Source: Leptospiraceae bacterium | GTDB lineage: Bacteria; Spirochaetota; Leptospiria; Leptospirales; Leptospiraceae | NCBI GenBank assembly: GCA_016711485.1 | Contig: JADJSX010000006.1 | Coordinates: forward strand, 41,001 to 105,000 | Reading direction: 5' to 3' | Length of the DNA: 64,000 nucleotides | Shown: positions 8,408-16,720 of the stretch, in pieces | Numbering within the stretch: position 1 is the first letter of the stretch | Layout of the letters: each line of letters begins with the position of its first letter | Translations under genes and position numbers: made by a program | The notes under the pieces: generated by a model | Database searches by the model: none | What the model saw: only the letters and a program-made list of their open reading frames with translations | What the model was told of the DNA's origin: nothing

Positions 8408-10018
8408 ATGAGAACAAGTGTCAGCTTTAAAATCAATACTTACATATTCCTAAGTATTTTTTCTACTACTTTATTTACATCGATCTATTTTTACAGAACT
8501 CTACAAAAAGAAAATAATTCTCATGTAAATCAAATTCTTCGAACATCGACTCATGCTGCTAAAAATATTTTGAAAATTGAGGAAATATCACAATACCAAA
8601 TTAATTCTATTCAAGATAAAGATTTCAAAACCATTTGGAATAAGTTAGTCGATATACAGCGAAACTTTGACTTACGCTACATTTACGTATTACAAATTAA
8701 TAAAGAAAAACAGATATTATTTCTGTACGATACAGGGGATAATCCGGATGTAAATAGTATATTAAATTCTGATGGATCTTATTCATACAAATATGCACAA
8801 TGGGTAGACCTAAAAGAGCAACTAGTTCCTGCTATTGATGAGGCCGGTGGAGATACATATTTTCAAGTATATAATGATGCTCCAAAAGAAGTGAATATAG
8901 CAATCGAAAAAAAAGAATTAATCTTTGCAAAAGAATATTCTGATATTTGGGGAACCTATTCGTCTGCATTTTTGCCTATTGAATATAATGGACAAATAGT
9001 CGGTGTAATTGGTGCTGACTACGAAATTTCCTATATTAAAAATATGGAAAAGGAAATTTTGTATGTAATTTTATTTGTACTTGGGTTTGCAGTTTTTTTA
9101 AATATTATTATTGGAATTTTATTGCGCAGAATATTCATTAGCCCAATTGAGTTACTTGCTAAATCAACTGCACTCATCGCCCAGGGAAATTTAAATACAG
9201 AAATCCAAACTTCAAAAAGTTTTACGAAAGATGAAGTAAGTGATTTAATACAAAATTTTCAATTCATGTCCTTAAAACTTTCAGAAAATTTTTCCAAAAT
9301 TGAAAATTACTCTAAAGAGATTACTCAGTTGAGTAAAGCAAAAGATGAATTTCTTTCAAATCTTTCACACGAATTAAAAACTCCTCTTACTATTATTTAC
9401 GGTTATTCAGAAATGTTGACTATGAATGAAAGTTATCCGCCTGATGTCAAAGAGTATTCCAAAGAAATATATTCAAGCGCTCAGAAACTAACGGATTATT
9501 TAAACGATTTAATTTTAGTAACAGATATCGAATCCAATATAGTATTACAAAAAACTGACTTAGATTTCCAAGTTTTGTTCATGGCAACCTTAGAGATACT
9601 TAAGCCGTATAGGGAAGAAAAAGAAATTCAGTTAAACATGCCACTAGGAAAAAATTATCATTTTATTGGTGATTCTGCATTAATGGAAAAAGCAGTTTCT
9701 GCAATTATTAAGAATGCAATTATTTATAATCTTCCAAAAGGGCAAGTAACGATTGACGCACAAGAAATAAAAGTGGAAGATTTCCGATTTTTACAAATTA
9801 CAATCTCTGATTCTGGAATCGGAATCGAAAAGGCATTACAAGAAAAAGTATTTGAAAAGTTTTTTAGAGTAGATTCCTCGCTCTCTTATGAAGTCAGCGG
9901 GGTCGGATTAGGGCTTTATATAGCGAAAAAGATTATCGAACTCCATAATGGTAAAATAAAGTTAACTTCTGAGTTAAATCAAGGATCACAAATAACCCTT
10001 CAGATACCTTTAACATGA
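8408..10018 (+). CDS. Orphan transmembrane sensor histidine kinase
   Basis: The 536-residue product has an N-terminal membrane helix (about 12-30), a periplasmic sensing region to about residue 215, a second membrane helix (about 217-240), a HAMP linker (about 242-290), the HisKA H-box FLSNLSHELKTPLT with His near 321, and a C-terminal HATPase domain: N-box near 437, G1 DSGIGIEKA near 472, and GVGLGLYIAKKI near 500. All catalytic motifs are intact, so it should autophosphorylate. No response regulator gene is adjacent, so the partner is elsewhere. The periplasmic part looks like a Cache-type domain, but the ligand cannot be inferred. Confidence 0.9.
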   Translation: MRTSVSFKINTYIFLSIFSTTLFTSIYFYRTLQKENNSHVNQILRTSTHAAKNILKIEEISQYQINSIQDKDFKTIWNKLVDIQRNFDLRYIYVLQINKEKQILFLYDTGDNPDVNSILNSDGSYSYKYAQWVDLKEQLVPAIDEAGGDTYFQVYNDAPKEVNIAIEKKELIFAKEYSDIWGTYSSAFLPIEYNGQIVGVIGADYEISYIKNMEKEILYVILFVLGFAVFLNIIIGILLRRIFISPIELLAKSTALIAQGNLNTEIQTSKSFTKDEVSDLIQNFQFMSLKLSENFSKIENYSKEITQLSKAKDEFLSNLSHELKTPLTIIYGYSEMLTMNESYPPDVKEYSKEIYSSAQKLTDYLNDLILVTDIESNIVLQKTDLDFQVLFMATLEILKPYREEKEIQLNMPLGKNYHFIGDSALMEKAVSAIIKNAIIYNLPKGQVTIDAQEIKVEDFRFLQITISDSGIGIEKALQEKVFEKFFRVDSSLSYEVSGVGLGLYIAKKIIELHNGKIKLTSELNQGSQITLQIPLT

Positions 10019-10407
10019 ATTAGGAGTCCTTGCAAGTCCCAAATTCTACAAAGATTTGAGACTCTCTTGCTGTCTGTGACGAAAACAGGGAAGTAAGAAT
10101 GAATTTAGGCAAGTGTAAAGTTTGGTGTCATTGTTCCAATTTATTTACATTTTATTGACGAACTACCACTCTAAATCAGATTCAGTCGATTGGAAAATCT
10201 CAAATCCATAATTTCCTAAGTTATCCGCGTATCCGTTGGTTATTGAAAGGTTACGGCTTTGAAAATACTCGGATTCGAAGGCCTCGGAAAGGAATAAAAT
10301 ATTTTTTACTTTACAGGGTAAGTTCCTTTTTTAAAGTGAAATTTTAACCTTACTGATTGCATTAGTGATTGGAAAGGTCAAAAGTTGTCTGGAGAAAAGG
10401 TTTATTA
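10019..10407. other. Intergenic region before the rimP operon
   Basis: An imperfect inverted repeat around 10035-10063 (AGTCCCAAATTCT against AGATTTGAGACT) could end the kinase transcript, although no T-run follows. A plus-strand frame at 10159-10347 is open and basic but has no ATG, GTG or TTG start with a ribosome site (see rejected). The rimP operon promoter must lie here; I found no convincing -35/-10 pair. Confidence 0.4.
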
Positions 10408-10890
10408 TTGGCATTAACAGAGTCTGAAATTAAGGAAGTATTAACTGGTTTTATTGAACATCCAATTCAATTGTATTCCTTAGAGATAATATCAGCCAAT
10501 GACCATTTTCTAATTGAGATTAATCTGGATAATCTCCAAGACCCAAGGGGTTCGGTTTCTATAACGGACTGCGAAAAAGTTTCAAGACGACTTATGGATT
10601 TTCTTGAAACTGCACATGGGCAAGAAAATTATACAATTCAGGTTTCATCGGCAGGGGCAGAAAGGGAATTGAGACTACCGGATGATTTAGGTAGGTTTCT
10701 AAATGTTCCTGTGAAGATTTTTTATTTGGAAAATGGAAAAAAAGTGAATAATACCTTTCAAATTTTAGAGTTTGATGGGAATCGTGTTATTCTAGAACCT
10801 TTGAACCACAAAAGTAAAAGACTTCTAGGTGATAGAGTTAGTTTAGACAAGAATGATATTTTAAAAGGTAATTTGTACATTAAATTTTAA
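10408..10890 (+). CDS. rimP: Ribosome maturation factor RimP
   Basis: RimP helps assemble the 30S subunit. The product has the RimP N-terminal domain (motifs PRGSVSITDCEKVSRRLMDFL and VSSAGAERELR) and a C-terminal SH3-like domain. The gene is first in the conserved rimP-nusA-infB order. I place the start at TTG 10408 (MALTESEIKEV), 7 bases after a good GGAGAAAAGG ribosome site at 10391-10400; a longer frame from TTG 10369 has no such site. That gives 160 residues, close to the family norm of about 150. Only one base separates its stop from the nusA start. Confidence 0.85.
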   Translation: MALTESEIKEVLTGFIEHPIQLYSLEIISANDHFLIEINLDNLQDPRGSVSITDCEKVSRRLMDFLETAHGQENYTIQVSSAGAERELRLPDDLGRFLNVPVKIFYLENGKKVNNTFQILEFDGNRVILEPLNHKSKRLLGDRVSLDKNDILKGNLYIKF

Positions 10891-10891
10891 T

Positions 10892-12280
10892 ATGGCAACG
10901 AAACAAGTAAACAACGAAACGAATCTATTTGAAGCAATTCAACAATTTTGTTCTGACAAAGGACTTTCTAAGGACTCTGTCATGAATATAATAAAAGACT
11001 CTCTACTGGGAGCTTATAAAAAGAAACTAGGTCTTGAAGTAAGCAGTGAAGCTGATATCAATGTAGAATTCAGTGATAAAAATGAAGTTGTCATTGCAGT
11101 TTCAAAACTGGTAGTAGAAGAGCCTTCTGAGTCTCCTTTTGAAATTTCTCTAGCCAAAGCCAAGCTAATTGATGCTGCAGCCGAAATTGGATCTACTGTT
11201 CAATTTAAAGAAAAGCCAATCGAACTATCACGTATCGTTTCTAACCAAGCGCGCCAAATGGTTTTCCAGAAACTAAAAGAAATGGAGCGAGAACTTTTAT
11301 TCAATGAATACAAAGTCAAAGAAGGTGAATTAACTCACGGTTATTTCCAACGTTGGATAAACAAAGACATTATGAGTATTGATCTTGGGAAAGTCGAAGG
11401 TATAATGCCGAGAAAAGAACAAAATCCCGGAGAGAAATACAAAGCAGGCGATAGACTAAAAGCGATTATATCTCGAGTAGAATTGAGAAAAGATAAATTT
11501 AGAGACACAGGTCTAGTAATTACTCTTTCTCGCGCATCTGGTGATTTTGTTAAAAAACTTTTTGAAATGGAAATTCCTGAAATCTATGATGGACTTGTTC
11601 AAATTGTGGATATTGCGCGTTTGCCGTCAGTTCGTACTAAAATTGTAGTGCGTGGAACTAGAAGTGATATTGATCCTGTTGGTGCTTGTGTAGGCATGAA
11701 AGGTGTCCGTATTCAATCCATTGTTCGGGAACTTGGAAATGAAAGAATTGATATAATTCAATATTCTGAAAACCCTTCTGAGTTTATTACCAATGCAATT
11801 TCTCCTGCAAAACCAGTTGAAGTCAGAGTTGATCACGACAATAGAGAAGCGTTAGTTATTGTTCCTGACGATTCTCTTTCACTTGCTATTGGTGCAAGTG
11901 GGTCTAACGTCAAACTTGCAGTTCAACTCTGTCAATTTAAAATTGATATCAAATCCATTTCTCAATACAATGAAGATATGACTTCTCCGGAAGCCAGAGA
12001 AAGATTAGATAAATTATTTAATAATCATACGTCAAATCACAATAAAGTAATAGAGCAATCACAAAACGAAGTAGAAGAAGTTGGAACTCCATTGAACGAA
12101 ATTCCGGGTCTTACTTCACGTGTGATTAGCCTATTGCAGAGTGGTGGCGTAAATGATGTAGAAACACTCATAGAAATGCAGTCGGAAGATCTTGCCAAGA
12201 TTCCGGGTGTTGGGCAGACAACTTCGGAACAAATTCTCAAACTCTTATCAGAGTCAGTTGAATTTGTAGAGGAGGGCTAA
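10892..12280 (+). CDS. nusA: Transcription termination/antitermination factor NusA
   Basis: NusA binds RNA polymerase and nascent RNA and modulates pausing, termination and antitermination. The 462-residue product has the N-terminal polymerase-binding domain (1-130), an S1 domain (about 135-200, GYFQRWINKDIMSIDLGKVEG), and two KH domains (about 230-370, including GACVGMKGVRIQSIVREL and the second KH motif AIGASGSNVKLAVQL). It ends in a single helix-hairpin-helix repeat (EIPGLTSRVISLL ... LAKIPGVGQTTSEQIL). The C-terminal region is shorter than in E. coli, as usual outside proteobacteria. It lies between rimP and infB. Confidence 0.97.
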   Translation: MATKQVNNETNLFEAIQQFCSDKGLSKDSVMNIIKDSLLGAYKKKLGLEVSSEADINVEFSDKNEVVIAVSKLVVEEPSESPFEISLAKAKLIDAAAEIGSTVQFKEKPIELSRIVSNQARQMVFQKLKEMERELLFNEYKVKEGELTHGYFQRWINKDIMSIDLGKVEGIMPRKEQNPGEKYKAGDRLKAIISRVELRKDKFRDTGLVITLSRASGDFVKKLFEMEIPEIYDGLVQIVDIARLPSVRTKIVVRGTRSDIDPVGACVGMKGVRIQSIVRELGNERIDIIQYSENPSEFITNAISPAKPVEVRVDHDNREALVIVPDDSLSLAIGASGSNVKLAVQLCQFKIDIKSISQYNEDMTSPEARERLDKLFNNHTSNHNKVIEQSQNEVEEVGTPLNEIPGLTSRVISLLQSGGVNDVETLIEMQSEDLAKIPGVGQTTSEQILKLLSESVEFVEEG

Positions 12281-12324
12281 GCAGGCTAAACGGCTGGCAC
12301 TCACTTCTGAGTGGCGAAGAAATT

Positions 12325-14976
12325 ATGGAAGAAAAAAAAGATAACAAATCAATCAAAGATAAACTTTTACAGGGTCAAGATTCGTCTCACAAAAAAATTG
12401 TGATTAAAAGAAAAGCTACTCCTGCAACTGAAACCACTGCATCAAATGTTTCTACGCCTCCAAAACCCAAAAAGGATTTGGATGTTTTAGTTAAAGAGGA
12501 AAATGAAAGACAACAAATGGCTCCAAAGCCATTTGTTAGGCCAACAGATGAATCAAATGCTAGAATCATTGTAAATAGAAATATTCCGGAAGAACCTAAA
12601 TCCCAAAATAAAGACGGGAAAGAAAAGACCAAGGAACAATCTGACTCACAATCTTCCTCTCAGAATGTTCAGGAACCTAAAAAGTATCCATCTTCTTATT
12701 CACAAAATCAGCAGCAAAATTATAACAACCCATCAAATCGGCCGAACGGTCCAGTTTATCCCGTTCGTTCTAGCGATAGAAATCCGATTGTATCTAGACC
12801 TCAAAAACCTCTCCCAGGCCAACAAACAAATAGAGATTCATCGCCAGGGAATCGTCCTCCTCGCCCGCAAGGAAATTACCAAGGGCAACAAGGAGCTGGA
12901 GGTAATAGACATTATCCTCCAAGGCCTTACCAAGGGAATCGCCCTCCAGGTCAGCAAGGAGCAGGGGGCAATCGTCCTTATCCTCCAAGACCGGGTGGAC
13001 CTGGTCAGGGTGGTGGACAAGCTGGTGGTTTTGGTCAAAATTCTTTAGATATTAATAAGGATTCAACTACCCCCGGATTAATTGTAAGCCGTAAAAGGAA
13101 TGTACCTGGAAGTGGCGGTTTTGATCGAAACAAAGATAAAAGCAATGACCGCTCTCAAGAAAATAGTAAATTCTTTAAGCAGATGTATAAGAAGCAACAA
13201 GGTATCCCAATGTCGGGAACCACAGTGCCTAAAGAAATCTCTATCATGGAAAATGTTCAAGTTGGAGAACTTGCCAAAAAGCTAAATCTCAAACCAGGCG
13301 ATGTAATTGCTAAACTCATGAAAATGGGTATGATGGTTACTATTAACAATGTTATCGATAGCGATACTGCAATCCTACTTGCAGATGAATATGGATGTTC
13401 TGTAAAAATTGTTTCTTTATATGAAGAAACAGTTATTCAAGAAGAAAAAGATACACCTGATGATTACATCAATCGTCCTCCTGTGGTTACTATCATGGGT
13501 CACGTTGACCACGGTAAAACAAAATTACTCGATACAATTCGTAAGAGTGCTGTTATTGATACAGAGTCCGGCGGAATCACACAACATATTGGTGCATACC
13601 AAGTGGCAACTCCTCGTGGAATTATTACCTTCTTAGATACTCCTGGTCACGAAGCTTTTACTTCTATGCGTGCTCGTGGAGCTTCTATAACGGATATTGT
13701 TGTATTAGTTGTTGCAGCGGATGATGGTATTAAACCGCAAACAATCGAAGCAATCAATCATGCGAAAGCTGCCGAAGTACCAATTATAGTTGCAATCAAT
13801 AAAATTGATCTTCCTTCTGCAAATGTGGATAAGGTTTACCAAGAATTAACAAATCTTGAGTTATTACCAGAAGAGTGGGGCGGTAAAACTATCGTATGTA
13901 AAATATCCGCTCGTGAAAATATAGGAATTGATAAACTACTTGAGATGATTTTGATCCAAGCAGAGATGTTGGTTCTCAAAGCAAATCCAAATCGAATTGC
14001 GAAGGGAACTATTATCGAAGCAAAATTAGATCCGGGTCGTGGAGCAGTGGCTACTGTTTTGATTCAAAACGGGACTTTAAAAATTGGAGATCCATTTTTG
14101 GCTGGAGTGCATTCAGGTCGTGTTCGTGCTATGTATAACGATCATGGACAACAAATTCAAGAAGCAGACCCATCATTTCCGGTACTTGTGACTGGTTTGG
14201 AAGCTGTTCCTGATGCAGGTGATCCGTTTGATGTTATCCGCGATGAGAAAGAAGCTAGAAATATTTCTCAACATCGTAAAGAATACCAACGTATTGGACA
14301 AGCAGCAACAGTTATTAAAGTAACCCTTGATAATATGAATGAAATCATATCTCAGGGTGGACTAAAAGAGCTAAAAATTATTATCAAAACAGACGTTCGT
14401 GGATCTGCGGAAGCAATCAAAGAATCTCTTGAAAAACTATCCACTGTCGATGTCAAACTCAATGTAATACATGCTGGAACTGGTGCGATTGTTGATACAG
14501 ATGTTATGTTAGCTTCTGCGTCGAATGCACTTGTAGTTGGATTCCATGTTCGTGCAAACCCAAGAACCTTAGCATTAGCAGAGAAAGAAGGTGTTCAAAT
14601 CAAATACTACAGTATTATTTATGATGTAGTAAATGAAATTAAAGCTGCAATGGAAGGATTACTCGAACCAGAAAAGATCGAGAAGAATGTTGGTAAACTC
14701 GAAATCCGAGATATATTCAAGATATCCAAAGTTGGAAATATTGCTGGTTGTATGGTTACATCCGGCAAAATTCAGAAAAACAATCTAATTCGCGTAGTGC
14801 GGGATAACGTTGTTATCTTCGATGGCAAGTTAAAATCTCTCAAGCGTGGTAAAGACGATGCTTCTGAAGTATTGACTGGATTCGAATGCGGTATCTTAGT
14901 AGATGGATTCAATGACTTTGTAGTCGGCGACGAAATCGAAGTCTATGAGATCAACTCCATAGCTAGGAAACTTTAA
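12325..14976 (+). CDS. infB: Translation initiation factor IF-2
   Basis: IF-2 is the GTPase that brings initiator tRNA to the ribosome and promotes subunit joining. The 883-residue product has a long low-complexity N-terminal part (residues 1-290) rich in Lys, Pro, Gln, Gly and Arg, with PPRP/GNRP-like repeats around 175-240, then the IF2_N-like helix domain (about 310-370). The G domain follows: G1 GHVDHGKT near 392, G3 DTPGHEAF near 438, G4 NKID near 491. Domains II-IV complete it. The repeat-rich N-terminus is a likely site of length variation between strains. It begins 44 bases after nusA. Confidence 0.97.
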   Translation: MEEKKDNKSIKDKLLQGQDSSHKKIVIKRKATPATETTASNVSTPPKPKKDLDVLVKEENERQQMAPKPFVRPTDESNARIIVNRNIPEEPKSQNKDGKEKTKEQSDSQSSSQNVQEPKKYPSSYSQNQQQNYNNPSNRPNGPVYPVRSSDRNPIVSRPQKPLPGQQTNRDSSPGNRPPRPQGNYQGQQGAGGNRHYPPRPYQGNRPPGQQGAGGNRPYPPRPGGPGQGGGQAGGFGQNSLDINKDSTTPGLIVSRKRNVPGSGGFDRNKDKSNDRSQENSKFFKQMYKKQQGIPMSGTTVPKEISIMENVQVGELAKKLNLKPGDVIAKLMKMGMMVTINNVIDSDTAILLADEYGCSVKIVSLYEETVIQEEKDTPDDYINRPPVVTIMGHVDHGKTKLLDTIRKSAVIDTESGGITQHIGAYQVATPRGIITFLDTPGHEAFTSMRARGASITDIVVLVVAADDGIKPQTIEAINHAKAAEVPIIVAINKIDLPSANVDKVYQELTNLELLPEEWGGKTIVCKISARENIGIDKLLEMILIQAEMLVLKANPNRIAKGTIIEAKLDPGRGAVATVLIQNGTLKIGDPFLAGVHSGRVRAMYNDHGQQIQEADPSFPVLVTGLEAVPDAGDPFDVIRDEKEARNISQHRKEYQRIGQAATVIKVTLDNMNEIISQGGLKELKIIIKTDVRGSAEAIKESLEKLSTVDVKLNVIHAGTGAIVDTDVMLASASNALVVGFHVRANPRTLALAEKEGVQIKYYSIIYDVVNEIKAAMEGLLEPEKIEKNVGKLEIRDIFKISKVGNIAGCMVTSGKIQKNNLIRVVRDNVVIFDGKLKSLKRGKDDASEVLTGFECGILVDGFNDFVVGDEIEVYEINSIARKL

Positions 14977-14982
14977 AAGACT

Positions 14983-15060
14983 ACCACCGATTAAGACGAT
15001 GAACACCGATGGGTTTTATAATCCATCATTTATAGGTGTCCATCGGTGTCCATCGGTGGT
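14983..15060. repeat. Inverted repeat between infB and rbfA
   Basis: ACCACCGAT at 14983-14991 and ATCGGTGGT at 15052-15060 are perfect inverses. The inner ACACCGATGG (15003-15012) and CCATCGGTGT (15040-15049) units can pair too, giving a long imperfect hairpin built of repeated ACCGATG words. It sits inside the operon, so it may act as a processing or attenuation signal. It resembles the dispersed intergenic hairpin repeats at 38464, 48322 and 61244 in layout. Confidence 0.65.
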
Positions 15061-15074
15061 GAAAATCCTTCACC

Positions 15075-15494
15075 ATGAACGAAACTCGCAAGAAAAAAAT
15101 CGAATCCGAAATTGTAAAATCAATCGCAAAATTGATAGTATCCGGTAAACTAAAAGATCCAAGGATTGGAATTGTATCAGTTCATAGAGCTGAGCTTTCT
15201 AGTGATATGACTAGTGTAAAAGTATGGGTTACTTCTTATACAGATGAAAAGGGAAAACGATCTCTTTTAAATGCACTTAAAAATGCAAAAGGATTTTTTC
15301 AACATATTCTTGCAGAGGAATTAAAACTTCGAAATACTCCCCGAATTTTATTTGTGTGGGACGAAGATTATATTAAATCACTTGAGATGAACAATTTTAT
15401 TGATAATCTTCCTCCAATTCGTAATTACCAAGCAGAAATGGAAGGATTACACCAAAGCGACTTACCAGAAAAGAAAGAGGAACTAAAGGATTAA
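15075..15494 (+). CDS. rbfA: Ribosome-binding factor A
   Basis: RbfA binds the 30S subunit late in assembly and is needed for 16S rRNA maturation. The 139-residue product has the expected KH-like fold signature: an N-terminal helix (RKKKIESEIVKSIAKLIVSG), the D-P-R-I-G-I-V-S-V strand, and a late L-R-N-T-P-R-I-L-F-V-W-D segment. Its length is slightly above the typical 115-130 because of a charged tail. The tail reads straight into the truB start: the rbfA stop TAA at 15492 overlaps the proposed ATT start of truB. Confidence 0.93.
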   Translation: MNETRKKKIESEIVKSIAKLIVSGKLKDPRIGIVSVHRAELSSDMTSVKVWVTSYTDEKGKRSLLNALKNAKGFFQHILAEELKLRNTPRILFVWDEDYIKSLEMNNFIDNLPPIRNYQAEMEGLHQSDLPEKKEELKD

Positions 15495-16383
15495 ATCAGG
15501 ATTTTATTTAGTTCATAAACCAGCAGGTATAACATCCTCCGATGTGGTTTTGAAAATCAAAAAAAACAAAAAACCAATCAAAATTGGTCATACAGGTACT
15601 TTGGATAAAGCGGCTGAAGGACTATTGATTTTACCTTTTGGAGAATACACTTCCTTTTCTAGTGTATTTTTAGAAGAGAATAAAGGGTATATTGCGAAAG
15701 TTCAATTTGGAAAAAATACTGATTCTGGAGATAGGGACGGAAATACGATAGACGAAAGAAGTCCTCAGGAAGTAATTAATTTTTTCGAACAAAATCTGGA
15801 CAAAATCAAAGAAGAAATTTTAAAAATAAAAAATACTAAATCCCAAGTCCCTCCTGCGATTTCAGCACTTAAAGTTGGTGGAGTAAGACAATCTTCCTTA
15901 TTTCGAGATGGAATTGAATTTGAATCTGTTAGTCGACCCATGGAAATTTATAGTTTGGAATATCGAAACTTAACAGAAACTGGATTCGAAATGAGTTTAA
16001 AAGTAAGTTCAGGAACCTATATTCGAAAGATAATTATGGATTTAGGGGATATACTTAATTTTCCAATGTACATGGAAAGTTTAGTTCGGACATCGATTGG
16101 AAAAAATACGGTTGATCAAGCTCTATCTTTAGAGGATGTAATTTTTCCAGATTCAAAATTTTATACTCTCGAAGAAATGATTTCATTTCCTTGGATTAAT
16201 TTAAATGCAACTGAAACAAAGACTGTTCGTCATGGTGGGTATGTTGCCATTGGAGAAATCGAGGGAGATTTTTTGTTGAGAGATGTAGATGGAAAACTTC
16301 TAGCATGGTGTTCTACAAAGGAAAAGAAAGCTCATTTACCGTATAAATATTTGAAAGTTTTTTATAATCCAGATGAAATTTAG
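15490..16383 (+). CDS. truB: tRNA pseudouridine-55 synthase, rare ATT start
   Basis: TruB makes pseudouridine 55 in the T-loop of tRNAs. The first ATG-class start (GTG 15544) would remove the conserved N-terminal motif, but the frame continues upstream as FYLVHKPAGITSSDVV, exactly the first TruB motif, and is bounded by a stop at 15484. The only plausible initiator is ATT at 15490, placed 9 bases after AAAGAGG (15474-15480) and overlapping the rbfA stop. From there the protein has 297 residues, and the catalytic Asp in GHTGTLDKAAEG is residue 39. A C-terminal PUA-like part follows. The alternative is a truncated, likely inactive protein or a sequence error at the start. Confidence 0.85.
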   Translation: MKSGFYLVHKPAGITSSDVVLKIKKNKKPIKIGHTGTLDKAAEGLLILPFGEYTSFSSVFLEENKGYIAKVQFGKNTDSGDRDGNTIDERSPQEVINFFEQNLDKIKEEILKIKNTKSQVPPAISALKVGGVRQSSLFRDGIEFESVSRPMEIYSLEYRNLTETGFEMSLKVSSGTYIRKIIMDLGDILNFPMYMESLVRTSIGKNTVDQALSLEDVIFPDSKFYTLEEMISFPWINLNATETKTVRHGGYVAIGEIEGDFLLRDVDGKLLAWCSTKEKKAHLPYKYLKVFYNPDEI

Positions 16384-16393
16384 TTTATCAATA

Positions 16394-16416
16394 AGACCAT
16401 GTAAATAACTTGGTCT
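16394..16416 (+). promoter_or_regulatory. Hairpin in the rpsO leader
   Basis: AGACCA at 16394-16399 and TGGTCT at 16411-16416 pair around an 11-base loop, 25 bases before the rpsO start. In several bacteria S15 represses its own translation by binding leader RNA. Whether this small stem does so is unproven; it could also be a weak terminator of truB. Confidence 0.3.
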
Positions 16417-16440
16417 ACAATAGAAGAATAATAACGTAAT

Positions 16441-16707
16441 ATGATAACAACAGAAATTAAAAAAACAATCATCACTGACTTCCAGCAAAAAGCTGGGGAC
16501 ACTGGCTCACCTGAAGTGCAAATTGCTCTTTTAAATAGTAGAATCAATGATTTAAACATTCATTTTTCTACTCATAAAAAAGATCACCTATCTCGCAGGG
16601 GATTACTAAAGCTTGTTAGCCAGAGAAAGAAAATGCTGGACTACTTAAAATCTAAAAATCTTGAAAGATACAGAGAATTAATCAAGAGACTTGGATTGAG
16701 AAAGTAA
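16441..16707 (+). CDS. rpsO: 30S ribosomal protein S15
   Basis: S15 is a primary 16S rRNA-binding protein that organises the central domain and bridges to the 50S subunit. The 88-residue product is full length and shows the signature GDTGSPEVQIALLNSRINDLN, HKKDHLSRRGLLKLVSQRKKMLDYLK and the closing RLGLRK. It is followed 13 bases later by pnp, the common rpsO-pnp pairing, which suggests cotranscription. Confidence 0.98.
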   Translation: MITTEIKKTIITDFQQKAGDTGSPEVQIALLNSRINDLNIHFSTHKKDHLSRRGLLKLVSQRKKMLDYLKSKNLERYRELIKRLGLRK

Positions 16708-16720
16708 TTCAGGATTAACT

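Noticed and set aside
10159..10347. Basic open frame (RWLLKGYGFENTRIRRPRKGIKY...) before rimP
   Set aside because: The residue pattern is protein-like, but there is no ATG, GTG or TTG start with a ribosome site and no family I know; it may be an old gene scrap.
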